From NCBI RefSeq assembly GCF_000227115.2, contig NC_016481.1:1319259-1383258 (forward strand): a DNA stretch of 64,000 bases. Reading direction: 5' to 3'. Below are positions 48,822 through 59,559 of the stretch, one piece after another. The stretch's first letter is position 1. Each line of letters opens with the position of its first letter. This DNA comes from Naumovozyma dairenensis CBS 421 (taxonomy: Eukaryota; Ascomycota; Saccharomycetes; Saccharomycetales; Saccharomycetaceae). The position numbers and the translations under genes were made by a program. The notes under the pieces are model-generated. The model saw only the letters and a program-made list of their open reading frames with translations, had not been told where the DNA came from and did not search any database.

Positions 48822-50096
48822 ATGCCAGGTCAGTACCTAAAATCATTCCCACAAGTATATTGTCTATCATATTCAATTTCTAATACATCAAGGCCACCTA
48901 CTAATATATTTACGTTCCGCCGTCATAATTCATCATCATCATCATCATCATCGTCATCAACTAATGTTACAACTGATACAGTTTTAGAAGCAACTTCTTC
49001 TTCAAATATCCCACCTCCTGCCACATCTATCCCAGATATTCAAACTCAATTACCATCATTTGATGATGTCACCGCGTCAGCATCATCTACAATGATAGAT
49101 CAAACAACTCAATCAGTAGGTGAATTATCAAACCATATTGGCTATTTAAACAGTATAGGAATGGCACAAACTTGGTATTGGCCAGCAGATATAATCCAAC
49201 ATACTTTAGAATACATTCATGTCTACTCGGGATTACCATGGTGGGGAACCATCTGTGTAACCACAATTCTAATAAGATTATTAATGTTCCCGTTATACGT
49301 GAAATCATCAGACACTGTCGCAAGAAATTCTCATATAAAGCCACAATTAGACAAAATTACAAAGGAATTAATGTCATCCACTGACATATCCAAGAGTCAA
49401 TTATTAGCCCTCGAAAGAAAGAAACTATTGACTGAAAATGGTATAAAGACAAGATGGTTAATGGCTCCCATGTTACAATTACCCCTCGCTATTGGTTTCT
49501 TCAACGCATTGAGACACATGGCAAACCATCCAGTGGATGGATTCACTGATCAAGGTATTGCATGGTTCCAAAACTTATCCCTAGCGGATCCATACTTGGG
49601 TTTACAGTTCATTACAGCAGCTGTATTGATTTCATTCACTAGATTAGGTGGTGAAACTGGTGCTCAGCAATTTTCTCCCGTGATGAAACGATTTTTTACT
49701 ATTTTACCTCTAGTCTCCATTCCTGCTACTATGAAATTAGCTTCCGCTGTAGTTCTATATTTCGCTATAAATGGGACATTTTCAGTTTTACAAACTATGG
49801 TATTAAGGAATAATTGGGTTAGGAAACAGTTAAAGATTACTGATGTGAAAAAACAAGATCAAATTCAAACTACTACTGTTAATGGGAAAGCACCAGCGGA
49901 GGAAAATAAAGGGATTTGGCAATCGATTAGAGAAAATATGGATAATGCCAAGAAACAAAGTGAAAAGAGACAATTTATGAAATTGAAAGAGGAAAAATTA
50001 CAAAAATTGATAAAAGAACAAAACAAAAATTCTAAAATTAAAATCGTTCATAAAACTCAATTTAAAAGAAATGATGATTATCAAAAAAGAAATTAA
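48822..50096 (+). CDS. OXA1: Mitochondrial inner-membrane insertase Oxa1
   Basis: From the ATG at 48822 the protein is 424 residues (402 in S. cerevisiae Oxa1, YER154W). It belongs to the YidC/Oxa1/Alb3 family and inserts mitochondrially encoded and some imported proteins into the inner membrane. Family segments are HIGYLNSIGMAQTWYWPADIIQ, GLPWWGTI, LMFPLYVKSSDTVARNSHIKP and RLGGETGAQQFSP; five membrane helices lie between about 125 and 340. The C-terminal ~80 residues are a basic coiled coil that binds the ribosome. A Ser-rich presequence region carries an (TCA)n tract. An alternative spliced start is possible at 48620. A UGUAAAUA motif follows the stop. Confidence 0.96.
   Translation: MPGQYLKSFPQVYCLSYSISNTSRPPTNIFTFRRHNSSSSSSSSSSTNVTTDTVLEATSSSNIPPPATSIPDIQTQLPSFDDVTASASSTMIDQTTQSVGELSNHIGYLNSIGMAQTWYWPADIIQHTLEYIHVYSGLPWWGTICVTTILIRLLMFPLYVKSSDTVARNSHIKPQLDKITKELMSSTDISKSQLLALERKKLLTENGIKTRWLMAPMLQLPLAIGFFNALRHMANHPVDGFTDQGIAWFQNLSLADPYLGLQFITAAVLISFTRLGGETGAQQFSPVMKRFFTILPLVSIPATMKLASAVVLYFAINGTFSVLQTMVLRNNWVRKQLKITDVKKQDQIQTTTVNGKAPAEENKGIWQSIRENMDNAKKQSEKRQFMKLKEEKLQKLIKEQNKNSKIKIVHKTQFKRNDDYQKRN
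48928..48960. repeat. (TCA)n microsatellite in OXA1
   Basis: About eleven TCA/TCG units read as a serine run in the poorly conserved N-terminal region of OXA1. Confidence 0.9.
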
Positions 50097-50140
50097 TTTA
50101 GTAGTCGTTATAGCTGTCGCGTCCTTCGTTTTCCTAAATC

Positions 50141-50148
50141 TGTAAATA
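50141..50148 (+). promoter_or_regulatory. Puf3-type 3' UTR element (UGUAAAUA) of OXA1
   Basis: TGTAAATA begins 45 bases after the OXA1 stop codon and matches the Puf3 site UGUANAUA. Confidence 0.6.
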
Positions 50149-50194
50149 TATATATAATATACGTTTCTATAGGCATTTAATTTTCATATTGTTA

Positions 50195-50195
50195 C

Positions 50196-50238
<43 letters not shown>

Positions 50239-50239
50239 T
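50195..50239. repeat. (ATT)n microsatellite
   Basis: About 14-15 ATT units between the convergent genes OXA1 and BEM2. Confidence 0.95.
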
Positions 50240-50368
50240 ATTAACGTTAAAAAATGTTATTTAGACCAGTCTTTTATAAATTGGATGCTAAATTCGTGAA
50301 AAACCGTCCGTGTTTATGTACATCCGAGTAGTCTTTACTAAAGATTCACCACATTTATCGATTAGAAC

Positions 50369-53300
50369 TCAAGTGAAAAAATCGTTAGGTGATCTGATGA
50401 AATGCTGTAGAATTGTTTGAATAGCACCTAATGTAGATCCCATACTATTAGCCAAATCATCTTGATCAATAAAACTCATAGAAAAAACAATTGCCAAATT
50501 TGATGCATCCATTCTATTATTATTAACATGTTGATGAACTTTATTCAAATGCATGACAATACGCTTCATAGTTTGATAATAACATACAGGCAACATGTTC
50601 AACATTGTAGTCATTTCATGCTTATATTGATCTAATGGAATTTCAGAAGATTTGTATCTCATTGCCAATCTCGTAAAATCATGCACTTTCTCATTAGAAA
50701 ATAATGAATCCGGTAACTCTCTCAAGTACATCTTGAAACAACCTGCAATGGCATTAACTTCAAACCATCTGTCATCTTCTAAAGTAAAACTATTATTAAC
50801 TGCACCTTCTTCATCAAAGGCATTCTTCAATGCATTAATACTACCAACAGACCCAGGAATTCTGTATAACCCAACCTCATCCAACCCACGCAATTCTATC
50901 TCTTCTAAAAGTTTAACGATGATCGTTGGTATAATAGTACCTTCACGTTCACAAACATCTTCCAAGGGAACACCGAATACTTTATTATGGGTCTTTCCTT
51001 TGAATTTTTTGGAATGGAAAGAATATCTCTTTGATGCCCTTATCATTTTAATCCATTCAACAGTTTCTATATTATTCGTACTTTGAATAGTATATTCAGT
51101 ACCATCTTGCATTATTATCTTAAATGAATAATAATAACTTGGAATTTGACGATGGTTAATTATTTCCACAATCGATTTGATTTCAAAAGTTTTAATGTTT
51201 AACACTGGTTTCGTTTCTTGTAAAGATGATGGATCAATAACAGGTAACAAAGATGGTGCAATGGATTTATTACTTTGAATTTCTTGCTGTAATATACCAT
51301 TTAATGAATAATTGGAATTTGAAGTATTAAAACCACCAATCGAGAAGGGTCTTCTAAAGAATCCACCAATTTTCTTACCAACGCCATTATGGCTCTGATG
51401 TGAGACTACAGAATTCCTTGGATTCACTGATACGACGGAACTTCTCTTGTTTCTATTATTAGATGCGTTCAATGAACTACTAGACGATGAGTTCATAGAA
51501 GATGTCCCACTAGAAGTAGAAGATGAAGAGAGGCTTGGTATTATTATCGAATCTCTATTTTTCCTGTTGATAACTTGTTGTAAAATAGCAGAATGCTTGG
51601 TATCACGTTCTTGAATGCATAAAAGTTCCATTTTCCTTTGTTCACGTTTCACTTTTTCGACCTCTGTAAATATAATTTCTTTAAATATACTGTGATCATT
51701 TAAACTACTTTTCAACATCTTGCTTTCATTTGATGCTACCGTCTTAACACGTTTCTTGAACGCATTATTAGGATCTGAGAATTGGAAAAACAAACAACGT
51801 CCAAATTTGTCATGATCTTCTTCAGCAGCAACTGTAGTGGTAATATCAGGAATTAAACTAGTCATATTAGCAATGATATTATTAACAAATCTCCTCTTAT
51901 CAAAATTTATCAACTTGGAGTTATTAATACTCATATTTGGGACAAACTGAGAGATCTCCAACAATCTTGAAATAAACCAACCAGGACATGGGGTCAAATT
52001 TTTACATTTACTGGTATAAACGTTATCGTATTCATTGAAGGACTTAATATGCACAGGATCAATAATATCGGCTAGAATAGTAGAAATAGAATGTACTGAG
52101 TCCATGGATGAATCTGGACGGCTCAATTTCATAGCAGCATGCATCCACGACGTTTCATGATATCTTGACTTAGGTGATATCATACAGTTAGCGATAGCTG
52201 TTTCCAGGAAAGATGGAATATGTGGACAGAGTGACTCAGAGCCATTAGAATTTGCCGAATCAAATAGATCCAAACAGCTGTTTTTCCAACGAACATAGTT
52301 TAGAATTTGTAATATCGTTGCACATATGTCTTGGCGTCTTTGTACAGAAATATTTGTATTTTCCAAATGTACGCCAAAAAATGATACAAGACCCGAATGT
52401 AATTTCAAAAGAAGCTGGATTGACTTCGGTAGTTTTTTGATGAACAACTCATCTTCATTCTCATTATCAACATCAGCCGTCGTTTGGTGTGTTAATGTGG
52501 ATAACCATGTAAATATATTTAATACCTCCAAGTCGTTGAAAGTACCGCTTGTCATAAGGTTACTGGAAGAAACATGTAAAGGGTAAGAGAAAAAGGAAAT
52601 CAAAGATTCATTCGATAGTAATTCTAATTGTTGGAAAACAATAAACCATTCATGTTTCGATATAAGTCTCATATGCTCTATTATTACCTTTTCAACCTTT
52701 GAAACCCATTCTATAATGCCTTCATAATTATCGTACGATAATTTCTCAAAGCCCCCAACCATTGGATCGTCATTGAATTCCCGATTATTCAAGTTTCTTT
52801 CGAAATCAGATAGCGTCTTGTTTTGGAATTTTTCCAATATTTCAATAGTTTTCCTCTGAAGTTTATTAACACCAATAGGCTTGTAAAGCTGTTTTTGATA
52901 AGAAGCCTTAATATTATTAAATGTTTCATTCAACGTCGTAAAAAGACCTTCCAATTCGTTGATTTGGACTGACGATATATTCTTCTCACTTCTGTATTTT
53001 TCAATTTTTTGAGGCCACTCTACAGTAACTTCCTTTTCCATTATTTTAAGAATATCGAGAAATGTCACATTATTAGACAAACTATCTGTGAAATCAACAT
53101 AATGGTTTTTTATTAAATGGAAGAGAGCTTCTGCAGCACCTATCTGAATTTTTAGTATGTGTATAGGATTTATATCACTTTGATCATCCACTTTTAAATC
53201 CCAAGCAGGAAAGGTGGCGTTCTGTTCTATAGTATTGTCAGCTTCATTGGCTCCATCAGTATTCATGATTTTTGATATAGAAGACGCACAACTTGTAGCA

Positions 53301-56300
53301 CCGATAAATCTCTTTGCCAGGTTTTCCAAAACAGAAGTTGTAGTGGTAAAACCTTTATAGGTATTAAAGAATGTCTCTGTAAATATATCATTGTCCATCG
53401 TAAGTTTAACGAATGCGTAATCTAACAGCCCTACATCGGAGTCCTTTGAAGTATCTAATGAATTGGAAGCGTGTCTTTGTTTTTCGTGGTAATAGTAATT
53501 CTTTAAATCTTTAGTATCAACCAGCTTAGAGAATACATTGACTGTTAATACTAATAAATCGAAGATTCTATCCAAAGAAGATGATTTTAAGACGACATGA
53601 ATAACTGCTTCTTTTAAAGATGTTTCAGTAGCATGACCAATATTATTGAAAAAATCCATATGTTCCAAAGTTTTACTTAATCTATCGGTTGTAGAAATGG
53701 AATCTGTCTTGTTTCCCTGTTGCATCGTTAAATTAGAAAGTGATTGTTGAGAAAACCTTTTAGGAGTTTCAATAACCATACTTACAGGTCTTGATTTCCC
53801 AGCTGAATCAAATAGTGATTTGAATACAAGATCATCAGAAATATGGAACACATCCATGTCAATATTCAAGACATCTCTAATTGACTTCATTAACATTTGT
53901 TTGTTTGATTGTTTACAGGACATTTCCTTTATTACTGGACCATCAATATTACTCATACCTGTAACTTGATTATCATCAGATGTAGATAGTGCCCCTAATT
54001 TCGGAGAATTACTTATGATAGGTAGTGGTTCACTAATTGTAATTGCCCTTGATAAACGTGCAGAGGATCTTGGTGGTATTGTTTTAGTTGTTGAGATGCC
54101 AGCTGCACCAATTAATGATTTCTTAGGAAATAAAGAATAGCTCGGTAATAATTCTGTAAATAATATTGGTAAATAACTCCCGCTTAATAAAGAACTTCTC
54201 TGTGATCCTATGGAGGAATACATTTTTGGATCGATCATTGGAGGTTCGTACTTCAAACTCAAATTCATTATATCTTTCATATTTAAAGGAGGTTGAGCCA
54301 AATGATATTTCCAAAATTGATAAATTGGGCTTACATTAGGCGAAATATCTTCTATAAGTCGTTGGTCTGGGGCTGAGGATTTATTTTTCGCGTCGACTAT
54401 ATGTAAACGTTGTTCCCATTTATGGAACGCGTTCTTTGTACGACTAATCTTTTTCTCTAGATATTTGAATTTTGTTGCGTTTGGTAAATCATCAGCATGA
54501 ATAATTAAATCACCAAAATAAGAAATAACATTTAACCATACGAAATTGTCATCTAAGTTTGGTGGAGCTAAAATGAATACACTACTCGTTGATTTTGATG
54601 TCATTTGTCTTCTATCTAGTTGCATTATAGTAGGAACCCAATCTTTAAATATTATTTTCAGAATTGGTTCTGAGACGTATTCCCATGCTGACATCAATCT
54701 CAATACTGGTATAGAGCATATAATTGTTGCCACAGCTAGCCATGAAACCATGTCTCCAAGATGTTCGAACCTACAGCCTAACTGTACCCATTTCGTTAAT
54801 ATTTTAGCGCCTAATTTTGGATCTTCTTTATAATTACTAGTAGATACATTAGAATGAGAGTCTGGAAATAAATGTGATATTAATAGTCTTCCGAGAAAGT
54901 GTACGTTTGTTTCATTGTTAAATACCAGGGGGTTCAATGCTATAATCTTTTGGTTTAAATATTTAGAATCGTATAATAGAGAGTAATCACATCTTGGTGC
55001 CCATATTTTGTCAAATTTCAAATTAATATTATGTATCTCTTTTGCTAAATTGTTAATGTTTAGATTTATAAAATTTTCTGGATTTAAGATATCTCTCAGT
55101 AAAGCATTAGTACTTGGTTTAGTTAAAGAATGCGAAGGGTTATGTTTATTATTTGAATTTCTTGCAGTTGATGATCTACTAAATGATGTCAAGTTATTCA
55201 AATCATTATGTTTCGTTGCTAGCGTTATTTTCAATTTATTCGATATTTCATCATTATGGAGTGATATAGTATCTAATAAGGAAATGACAGTCTGAAGGAT
55301 TTTATCATCTAGTAGGAAACTCGGAAATACATCCAATATTGTTTTAACAACTAAAGCCAACCTTTCTGTAAGTAATGCATCTGTTGTTGAGGAAATATTA
55401 TAGAATTGAGTGGAATTATTGGTTAGCTTAGAATCATGTTTAGTGAAACTTAATCCAAATTGATTGAAAACAACTAAGAATTTTAAAAAATGATCCAGCA
55501 GAGGTAACATTAACAATAGGTTCATGATATGTCTAGGGATTGTATTATGTTGTTTATGAATATTGGTTTTATCCGAGCGTGATGCTTTTTCAGTGTAAAA
55601 AAGGATGGCATGACATATACTTTCAATTGTTCCGCCAATAATGTGATTATCGGAGTCCAATTTAAGTTTTGGATGAGGGTAGTTCTCACTTAAATAGTTT
55701 AGCTCGATAGGAGTTTTCATGATAGATGCTAAATTATCTGTTTGTGTAGCTTCAGGCGTAATTTTCTCTCGGGTTGTTGATAGAGAATTTGATCTGCTAG
55801 AATTGTTGTCATTAAATGTTTCACTCTTGGAGTTATCATTTGTTGTTGGGTCAGGTAGATTGGGATCAAAATATTTGATATTATTTGTCAATCCACTCTT
55901 GTAAAGACTTAAGATACAACCTTTTAATTGAGCTCTATAAATTCTATAGTCAGGAACTAATATTTGCGTATCTGACATGACACTACTTCTCCGACTAGAA
56001 TTGAAGTCTGTTCTACTACTATCATTAGAATTGTTTGAAATTTCTTTTATGGATTCAGCATCAAAAAATCTGCTTTGTCTATTGTTGGGTCTGTTCAAAT
56101 TTTTGTTACTGGTTATATTCGAGGACGATCCATTTGTCATATTAGTATTAGTGTGGTCTTGCTTCAAATTGTGTGTAGTCAAAACTTGACCATGTGACCT
56201 ATTAATCCATCCAACTTTAAAAATTGTTGAATCATAATTTTCTGTATTCAAATGAACTACATTTTTATTATTGGTTCTTAAATTTTCATTACTATTTGCG

Positions 56301-56977
56301 TTGTTGGTATTAGTCGCAATAACGTTATCCGGTGTTCTGTTACTAGTCTTCGAAATGTCTTGTATAACATTCCTTCTTGCTGGTGATAAAGAGGAAGAAC
56401 GTAACTCAGATGCAGATGAACTTATCTTTGTTATGTGATTTGATTTCTTTAATGCAGATGAAGGAGATAATGCTTCATTGATATTCAAAGTTGAAGAATG
56501 ACGACTGGAATTGTTAGATAACGTCTCAGATAATATTGATGTTACGTCTTCCCTAGCTGTTGAGTCGACGCTTCTTGTTGATTTTGTAGGTATATCTGCA
56601 TGGTATATGTTTATGTTGGCTTGGCTATCACTGACACTTAAATGACGTCTTGTATGTGCCGTATTTGAAGAACTTCTGCGTTTTGTGTTACTACTGTTAT
56701 CACTATTCTCGTCGATACTATCTATTGATAATGTTGAAGATGCATGTTTACGATTATGACGACCATGATGATGTTTATGAATGTATTGTGACAAATTCGA
56801 TGTTGATGCTGACATTTGAGTTGAATGTGAAGAGGAATGAGTGTCCGATAGAGAAAGAGATGAAGAATGTGAAGCCGATGTTGGCAAGTCCTGGGCTTGT
56901 TTAGAGCTTCCATGTGTACTAGATTTGGATGAGTTTGAGGATTTTCTACTCTTAGACGACCATAGTAAGCTCTTCAT
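50369..56977 (-). CDS. BEM2: Rho GTPase-activating protein Bem2
   Basis: A very large protein of 2202 residues (2167 in S. cerevisiae Bem2, YER155C). The first ~600 residues are Ser/Asn-rich and disordered. The middle includes a Ras-GEF-like region (with helices around LGRLLISHLFPDSH and WVQLGCRFEHLGDMVSW). Near the C-terminus are a PH domain (about 1850-1965, IMQDGTEYTIQSTNNIETVEWIKMIRASKR-like, quoted by its ends) and a RhoGAP domain (about 1990-2202). The arginine finger is in G-L-Y-R-I-P-G-S near residue 2038. Bem2 turns off Rho1 and Cdc42 in bud emergence and the morphogenesis checkpoint. It runs uninterrupted. Confidence 0.97.
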   Translation of the reverse strand: MKSLLWSSKSRKSSNSSKSSTHGSSKQAQDLPTSASHSSSLSLSDTHSSSHSTQMSASTSNLSQYIHKHHHGRHNRKHASSTLSIDSIDENSDNSSNTKRRSSSNTAHTRRHLSVSDSQANINIYHADIPTKSTRSVDSTAREDVTSILSETLSNNSSRHSSTLNINEALSPSSALKKSNHITKISSSASELRSSSLSPARRNVIQDISKTSNRTPDNVIATNTNNANSNENLRTNNKNVVHLNTENYDSTIFKVGWINRSHGQVLTTHNLKQDHTNTNMTNGSSSNITSNKNLNRPNNRQSRFFDAESIKEISNNSNDSSRTDFNSSRRSSVMSDTQILVPDYRIYRAQLKGCILSLYKSGLTNNIKYFDPNLPDPTTNDNSKSETFNDNNSSRSNSLSTTREKITPEATQTDNLASIMKTPIELNYLSENYPHPKLKLDSDNHIIGGTIESICHAILFYTEKASRSDKTNIHKQHNTIPRHIMNLLLMLPLLDHFLKFLVVFNQFGLSFTKHDSKLTNNSTQFYNISSTTDALLTERLALVVKTILDVFPSFLLDDKILQTVISLLDTISLHNDEISNKLKITLATKHNDLNNLTSFSRSSTARNSNNKHNPSHSLTKPSTNALLRDILNPENFINLNINNLAKEIHNINLKFDKIWAPRCDYSLLYDSKYLNQKIIALNPLVFNNETNVHFLGRLLISHLFPDSHSNVSTSNYKEDPKLGAKILTKWVQLGCRFEHLGDMVSWLAVATIICSIPVLRLMSAWEYVSEPILKIIFKDWVPTIMQLDRRQMTSKSTSSVFILAPPNLDDNFVWLNVISYFGDLIIHADDLPNATKFKYLEKKISRTKNAFHKWEQRLHIVDAKNKSSAPDQRLIEDISPNVSPIYQFWKYHLAQPPLNMKDIMNLSLKYEPPMIDPKMYSSIGSQRSSLLSGSYLPILFTELLPSYSLFPKKSLIGAAGISTTKTIPPRSSARLSRAITISEPLPIISNSPKLGALSTSDDNQVTGMSNIDGPVIKEMSCKQSNKQMLMKSIRDVLNIDMDVFHISDDLVFKSLFDSAGKSRPVSMVIETPKRFSQQSLSNLTMQQGNKTDSISTTDRLSKTLEHMDFFNNIGHATETSLKEAVIHVVLKSSSLDRIFDLLVLTVNVFSKLVDTKDLKNYYYHEKQRHASNSLDTSKDSDVGLLDYAFVKLTMDNDIFTETFFNTYKGFTTTTSVLENLAKRFIGATSCASSISKIMNTDGANEADNTIEQNATFPAWDLKVDDQSDINPIHILKIQIGAAEALFHLIKNHYVDFTDSLSNNVTFLDILKIMEKEVTVEWPQKIEKYRSEKNISSVQINELEGLFTTLNETFNNIKASYQKQLYKPIGVNKLQRKTIEILEKFQNKTLSDFERNLNNREFNDDPMVGGFEKLSYDNYEGIIEWVSKVEKVIIEHMRLISKHEWFIVFQQLELLSNESLISFFSYPLHVSSSNLMTSGTFNDLEVLNIFTWLSTLTHQTTADVDNENEDELFIKKLPKSIQLLLKLHSGLVSFFGVHLENTNISVQRRQDICATILQILNYVRWKNSCLDLFDSANSNGSESLCPHIPSFLETAIANCMISPKSRYHETSWMHAAMKLSRPDSSMDSVHSISTILADIIDPVHIKSFNEYDNVYTSKCKNLTPCPGWFISRLLEISQFVPNMSINNSKLINFDKRRFVNNIIANMTSLIPDITTTVAAEEDHDKFGRCLFFQFSDPNNAFKKRVKTVASNESKMLKSSLNDHSIFKEIIFTEVEKVKREQRKMELLCIQERDTKHSAILQQVINRKNRDSIIIPSLSSSSTSSGTSSMNSSSSSSLNASNNRNKRSSVVSVNPRNSVVSHQSHNGVGKKIGGFFRRPFSIGGFNTSNSNYSLNGILQQEIQSNKSIAPSLLPVIDPSSLQETKPVLNIKTFEIKSIVEIINHRQIPSYYYSFKIIMQDGTEYTIQSTNNIETVEWIKMIRASKRYSFHSKKFKGKTHNKVFGVPLEDVCEREGTIIPTIIVKLLEEIELRGLDEVGLYRIPGSVGSINALKNAFDEEGAVNNSFTLEDDRWFEVNAIAGCFKMYLRELPDSLFSNEKVHDFTRLAMRYKSSEIPLDQYKHEMTTMLNMLPVCYYQTMKRIVMHLNKVHQHVNNNRMDASNLAIVFSMSFIDQDDLANSMGSTLGAIQTILQHFIRSPNDFFT

Positions 56978-57669
56978 TTGTAAGAAGAAAGGAGAGAAAT
57001 CAAGTATAATATATGAAACACAAAGTATATCCTTTTAATAGAATCTCCCAAATTTTCCACTCTTCTTTAATACCAAATTATATGGATAAGTCTATCTTGG
57101 AATCTGCACTTGTCTTAATTGTTTTTGATGGATCTTTGGTGGATCAACAACAATGAACGATTTATATTCTATGTATTAACGTTACGTGGATCATATTTCC
57201 ATGAAGTGCTGCCCAGATCGGGAATTCCTTTTGAAAAAGGAAAAAATCGTGTTTCATAGTTGATTAGGGTTGATCTAGGGTTATATTTTTCTTCGGACTG
57301 AGGTGCCCTTCGACGCATAGAAGCCTCACCACCCTGCAGTAATTTCCCCGTATAAGGAGGGATGGGTCTGATTGTTAAAAATAGATTTTGACCATTTGAC
57401 CTCGTCGATCCTTCTCTGGAAATTTATCTAATCGTTAATAGCATATAATACCTAAAACTCTTATTGTAATTTGAATGGTCCCAACCAAATTACAGAATCA
57501 ATGCGTTTTTTTTAGTATATATATATATAGAGAGAGAAGGAAGAAATAAATCTACGGAGTTTTTTAATTGATTTGCTTATTGTTCAAGAAAGTGAAATGG
57601 TTTTATTATTTTACATGTAGGTGCTATAAATATAGGTTAACGAATAAATAAGTTACAATATTGTTACAA
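56978..57669. other. Intergenic region, BEM2 promoter and MYG1 3' flank
   Basis: 692 bases with a TA/GA microsatellite near 57516-57539 and C-rich patches near 57306-57350. No gene seen. Confidence 0.55.
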
Positions 57670-58665
57670 TTATAATGACATTTTAGCTAATTTCAAAGCA
57701 GATTCTTTAGTCTTGGCACCACCAATAAATCCTGCACTATGTATGAAAATACAATCAGGAACACCACTCTTTTCACTTAATTCTTCATCTCTTAAACCTC
57801 TCAAATGTTCTGGTAAACCTTTTCTAAACTGGAAAGAGGTAGAAGAAACTGGGACGGTAGAAACTCTCCAGGAATTTGAACTGTCTTTAAAGATAACGAA
57901 TTGAATTTTATTTTCAAGATTCAATTCCTTTTCAATATCATATAGGTGTTCCTTCCAAGGACAAAATTGGTCTAAGACAATAATTCTCTTATCATTAGTT
58001 TCGTTCTTTGCAATAGCTTCCTTAACTAAAGATTTAGCAGGTAACCATGATTCACCATATCCTTTGACTAGATTCACGAATGTGGAACCAACAAATTCAC
58101 TCGCCTTTAAGAAGTTTTCATCAAAGATAGCAGGAGAGCAATCATCATTCCAGTTTGGATTTAAACCAGCAACAATACCTGGAATAGTAATTGATTTGTT
58201 TTTGAAGCGTGGTTCCAAATCGGTATCATATTGGCTAATCCCATTATCATCAGCATCCAAGGCTTCCACAAATCTTTCATATACTCTGATATATAACAAA
58301 TCAACATTTTCAGGGGTCAATGTTATATTCTTAGTAACTAGCAATTCGATAATTCTTTTCCCAAAATGTTTGAATACAAGACCAGCACTTGATAGCTTAG
58401 TTTTATATTTATCAGAAAAAGTTTCATCAAACCCACGTTGATGATGGTCAAAGAACTTAACAGAATCATATTTAGCACCGACATCAACTACGATGTCACT
58501 GGCATCCCAGTCTTCTGGGTTTCTTGATCTGATCACTTTGGCATCTTTATATTCTGGCAACAATCTTAATAAGTAGACCGCTAGTGCGTCATCTGCATGG
58601 AAAGAACCGGAATGTGTACAAATTTGTTTGGCCATTTCTGCTAGCTTGATTCTCTTCACTGACAT
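57670..58665 (-). CDS. MYG1: MYG1-family 3'-5' RNA exonuclease
   Basis: A 331-residue protein (338 in S. cerevisiae YER156C). It is a DHH-family metal-dependent nuclease. Motifs in order: THSGSFHADDALAVYLL (about 17-33), VIRSRNPEDWDASDIVVDVGAKYD-like segment with VDVGAKYD, the DHH motif FFDHHQRGF, and SSAGLVFKHFG. The C-terminal CIFIHSAGFIGGAKTKESAL is conserved in MYG1. The animal protein processes RNA in the nucleolus and mitochondria; yeast function is less well studied. Synteny between BEM2 and COG3 matches YER156C. Confidence 0.96.
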   Translation of the reverse strand: MSVKRIKLAEMAKQICTHSGSFHADDALAVYLLRLLPEYKDAKVIRSRNPEDWDASDIVVDVGAKYDSVKFFDHHQRGFDETFSDKYKTKLSSAGLVFKHFGKRIIELLVTKNITLTPENVDLLYIRVYERFVEALDADDNGISQYDTDLEPRFKNKSITIPGIVAGLNPNWNDDCSPAIFDENFLKASEFVGSTFVNLVKGYGESWLPAKSLVKEAIAKNETNDKRIIVLDQFCPWKEHLYDIEKELNLENKIQFVIFKDSSNSWRVSTVPVSSTSFQFRKGLPEHLRGLRDEELSEKSGVPDCIFIHSAGFIGGAKTKESALKLAKMSL

Positions 58666-59559
58666 CTAACAAGTGCTGGCTTTTCTTTATGTACTTATAT
58701 AGAGTACATCTCGAAGAGGACTTCTGCACCATCGCTAAGGTCATTAATTTTTTTCCAAAATTTTTACATTAGCCATGTACGTATGTTAAAGATACCAAAA
58801 AAAAAAATATTAACCGACCGAGAAAGAAAACCGAAAACCCGACGCTTCGATTATCTTTCAGGGTTCTTACCATAACACGGTTTACTATAATCCATATATA
58901 TTGAGTAGTAGTATACTTTGCAACTTTCATACCGCTACATCTACCTCCCAAAAGATACCTTATGGGTATTTTATGATTGCTACTACAACTACAACCTAGT
59001 CAATTGCTATTTGTGTTCCATGGAGTTTAAATGTTACACCCAGCTAGGACTTAGAACCACCCTGTTTGTTCGAAAAGAGGCTCCACCAATTTGATAGACG
59101 CTAATTGAAACATATTCAGTCAATAGCTGCTCATGAGGTCCTCTGTTGAAATATATGAAGAAGCTCAATACGAGGATAGCTATGGTAGTGCACTCACAAT
59201 GATTTCTTCTTTAGGATCTATCTCTAACAAAAACTCCCGTTTTAGGTATCGCACTTTAGCCGCCAAGCAAATAAGCAGGATCACGTGGCAAATATGCCAT
59301 ATGTTACCCTTCCTACATTTGTATCTAAGAATTGAGACTACATAGACCAGATTATTGTCATCAATCAAGTCTACAATTTCATACAAAAGACAAGTAACCA
59401 CTTCGATAGCTAAAAATAATCTAAAAGATAATTGATCTGTCGAGCCATTGTACAGCCTGTTTTTATGTATGGCTTAAAGTGTAGTTTTTATTGTTCAATT
59501 TATTCGCAGCTTTCTTCATACTAGTCCTCTACATTATTTCCTAAATAATCATTAACAAT
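58666..59559. other. Divergent intergenic region MYG1/COG3
   Basis: 894 bases, long for a divergent spacer. Two overlapping short open frames (59133-59345 plus, 59180-59401 minus) have no recognised family. A Cbf1-type ATCACGTG (59280-59287) overlaps a PACE-like GTGGCAAA (59285-59292). Nothing else is supported. Confidence 0.5.
59280..59292. promoter_or_regulatory. Overlapping Cbf1-like E-box and PACE-like core
   Basis: ATCACGTG followed by GTGGCAAA sharing three bases, 268-280 bases before COG3. Either may be chance. Confidence 0.3.

Larger units (their letters stand above)
50097..50368. terminator. Convergent 3' region OXA1/BEM2
   Basis: 272 bases where both genes end. It has TATATATATAATATA near 50147-50161 and the ATT microsatellite that may serve as efficiency or positioning sequence; exact poly(A) sites cannot be set. 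Confidence 0.4.

Noticed and set aside
59133..59401. Two overlapping small frames as genes
   Set aside because: They overlap on opposite strands, lack homology that I recognise, and no gene is expected there by synteny.
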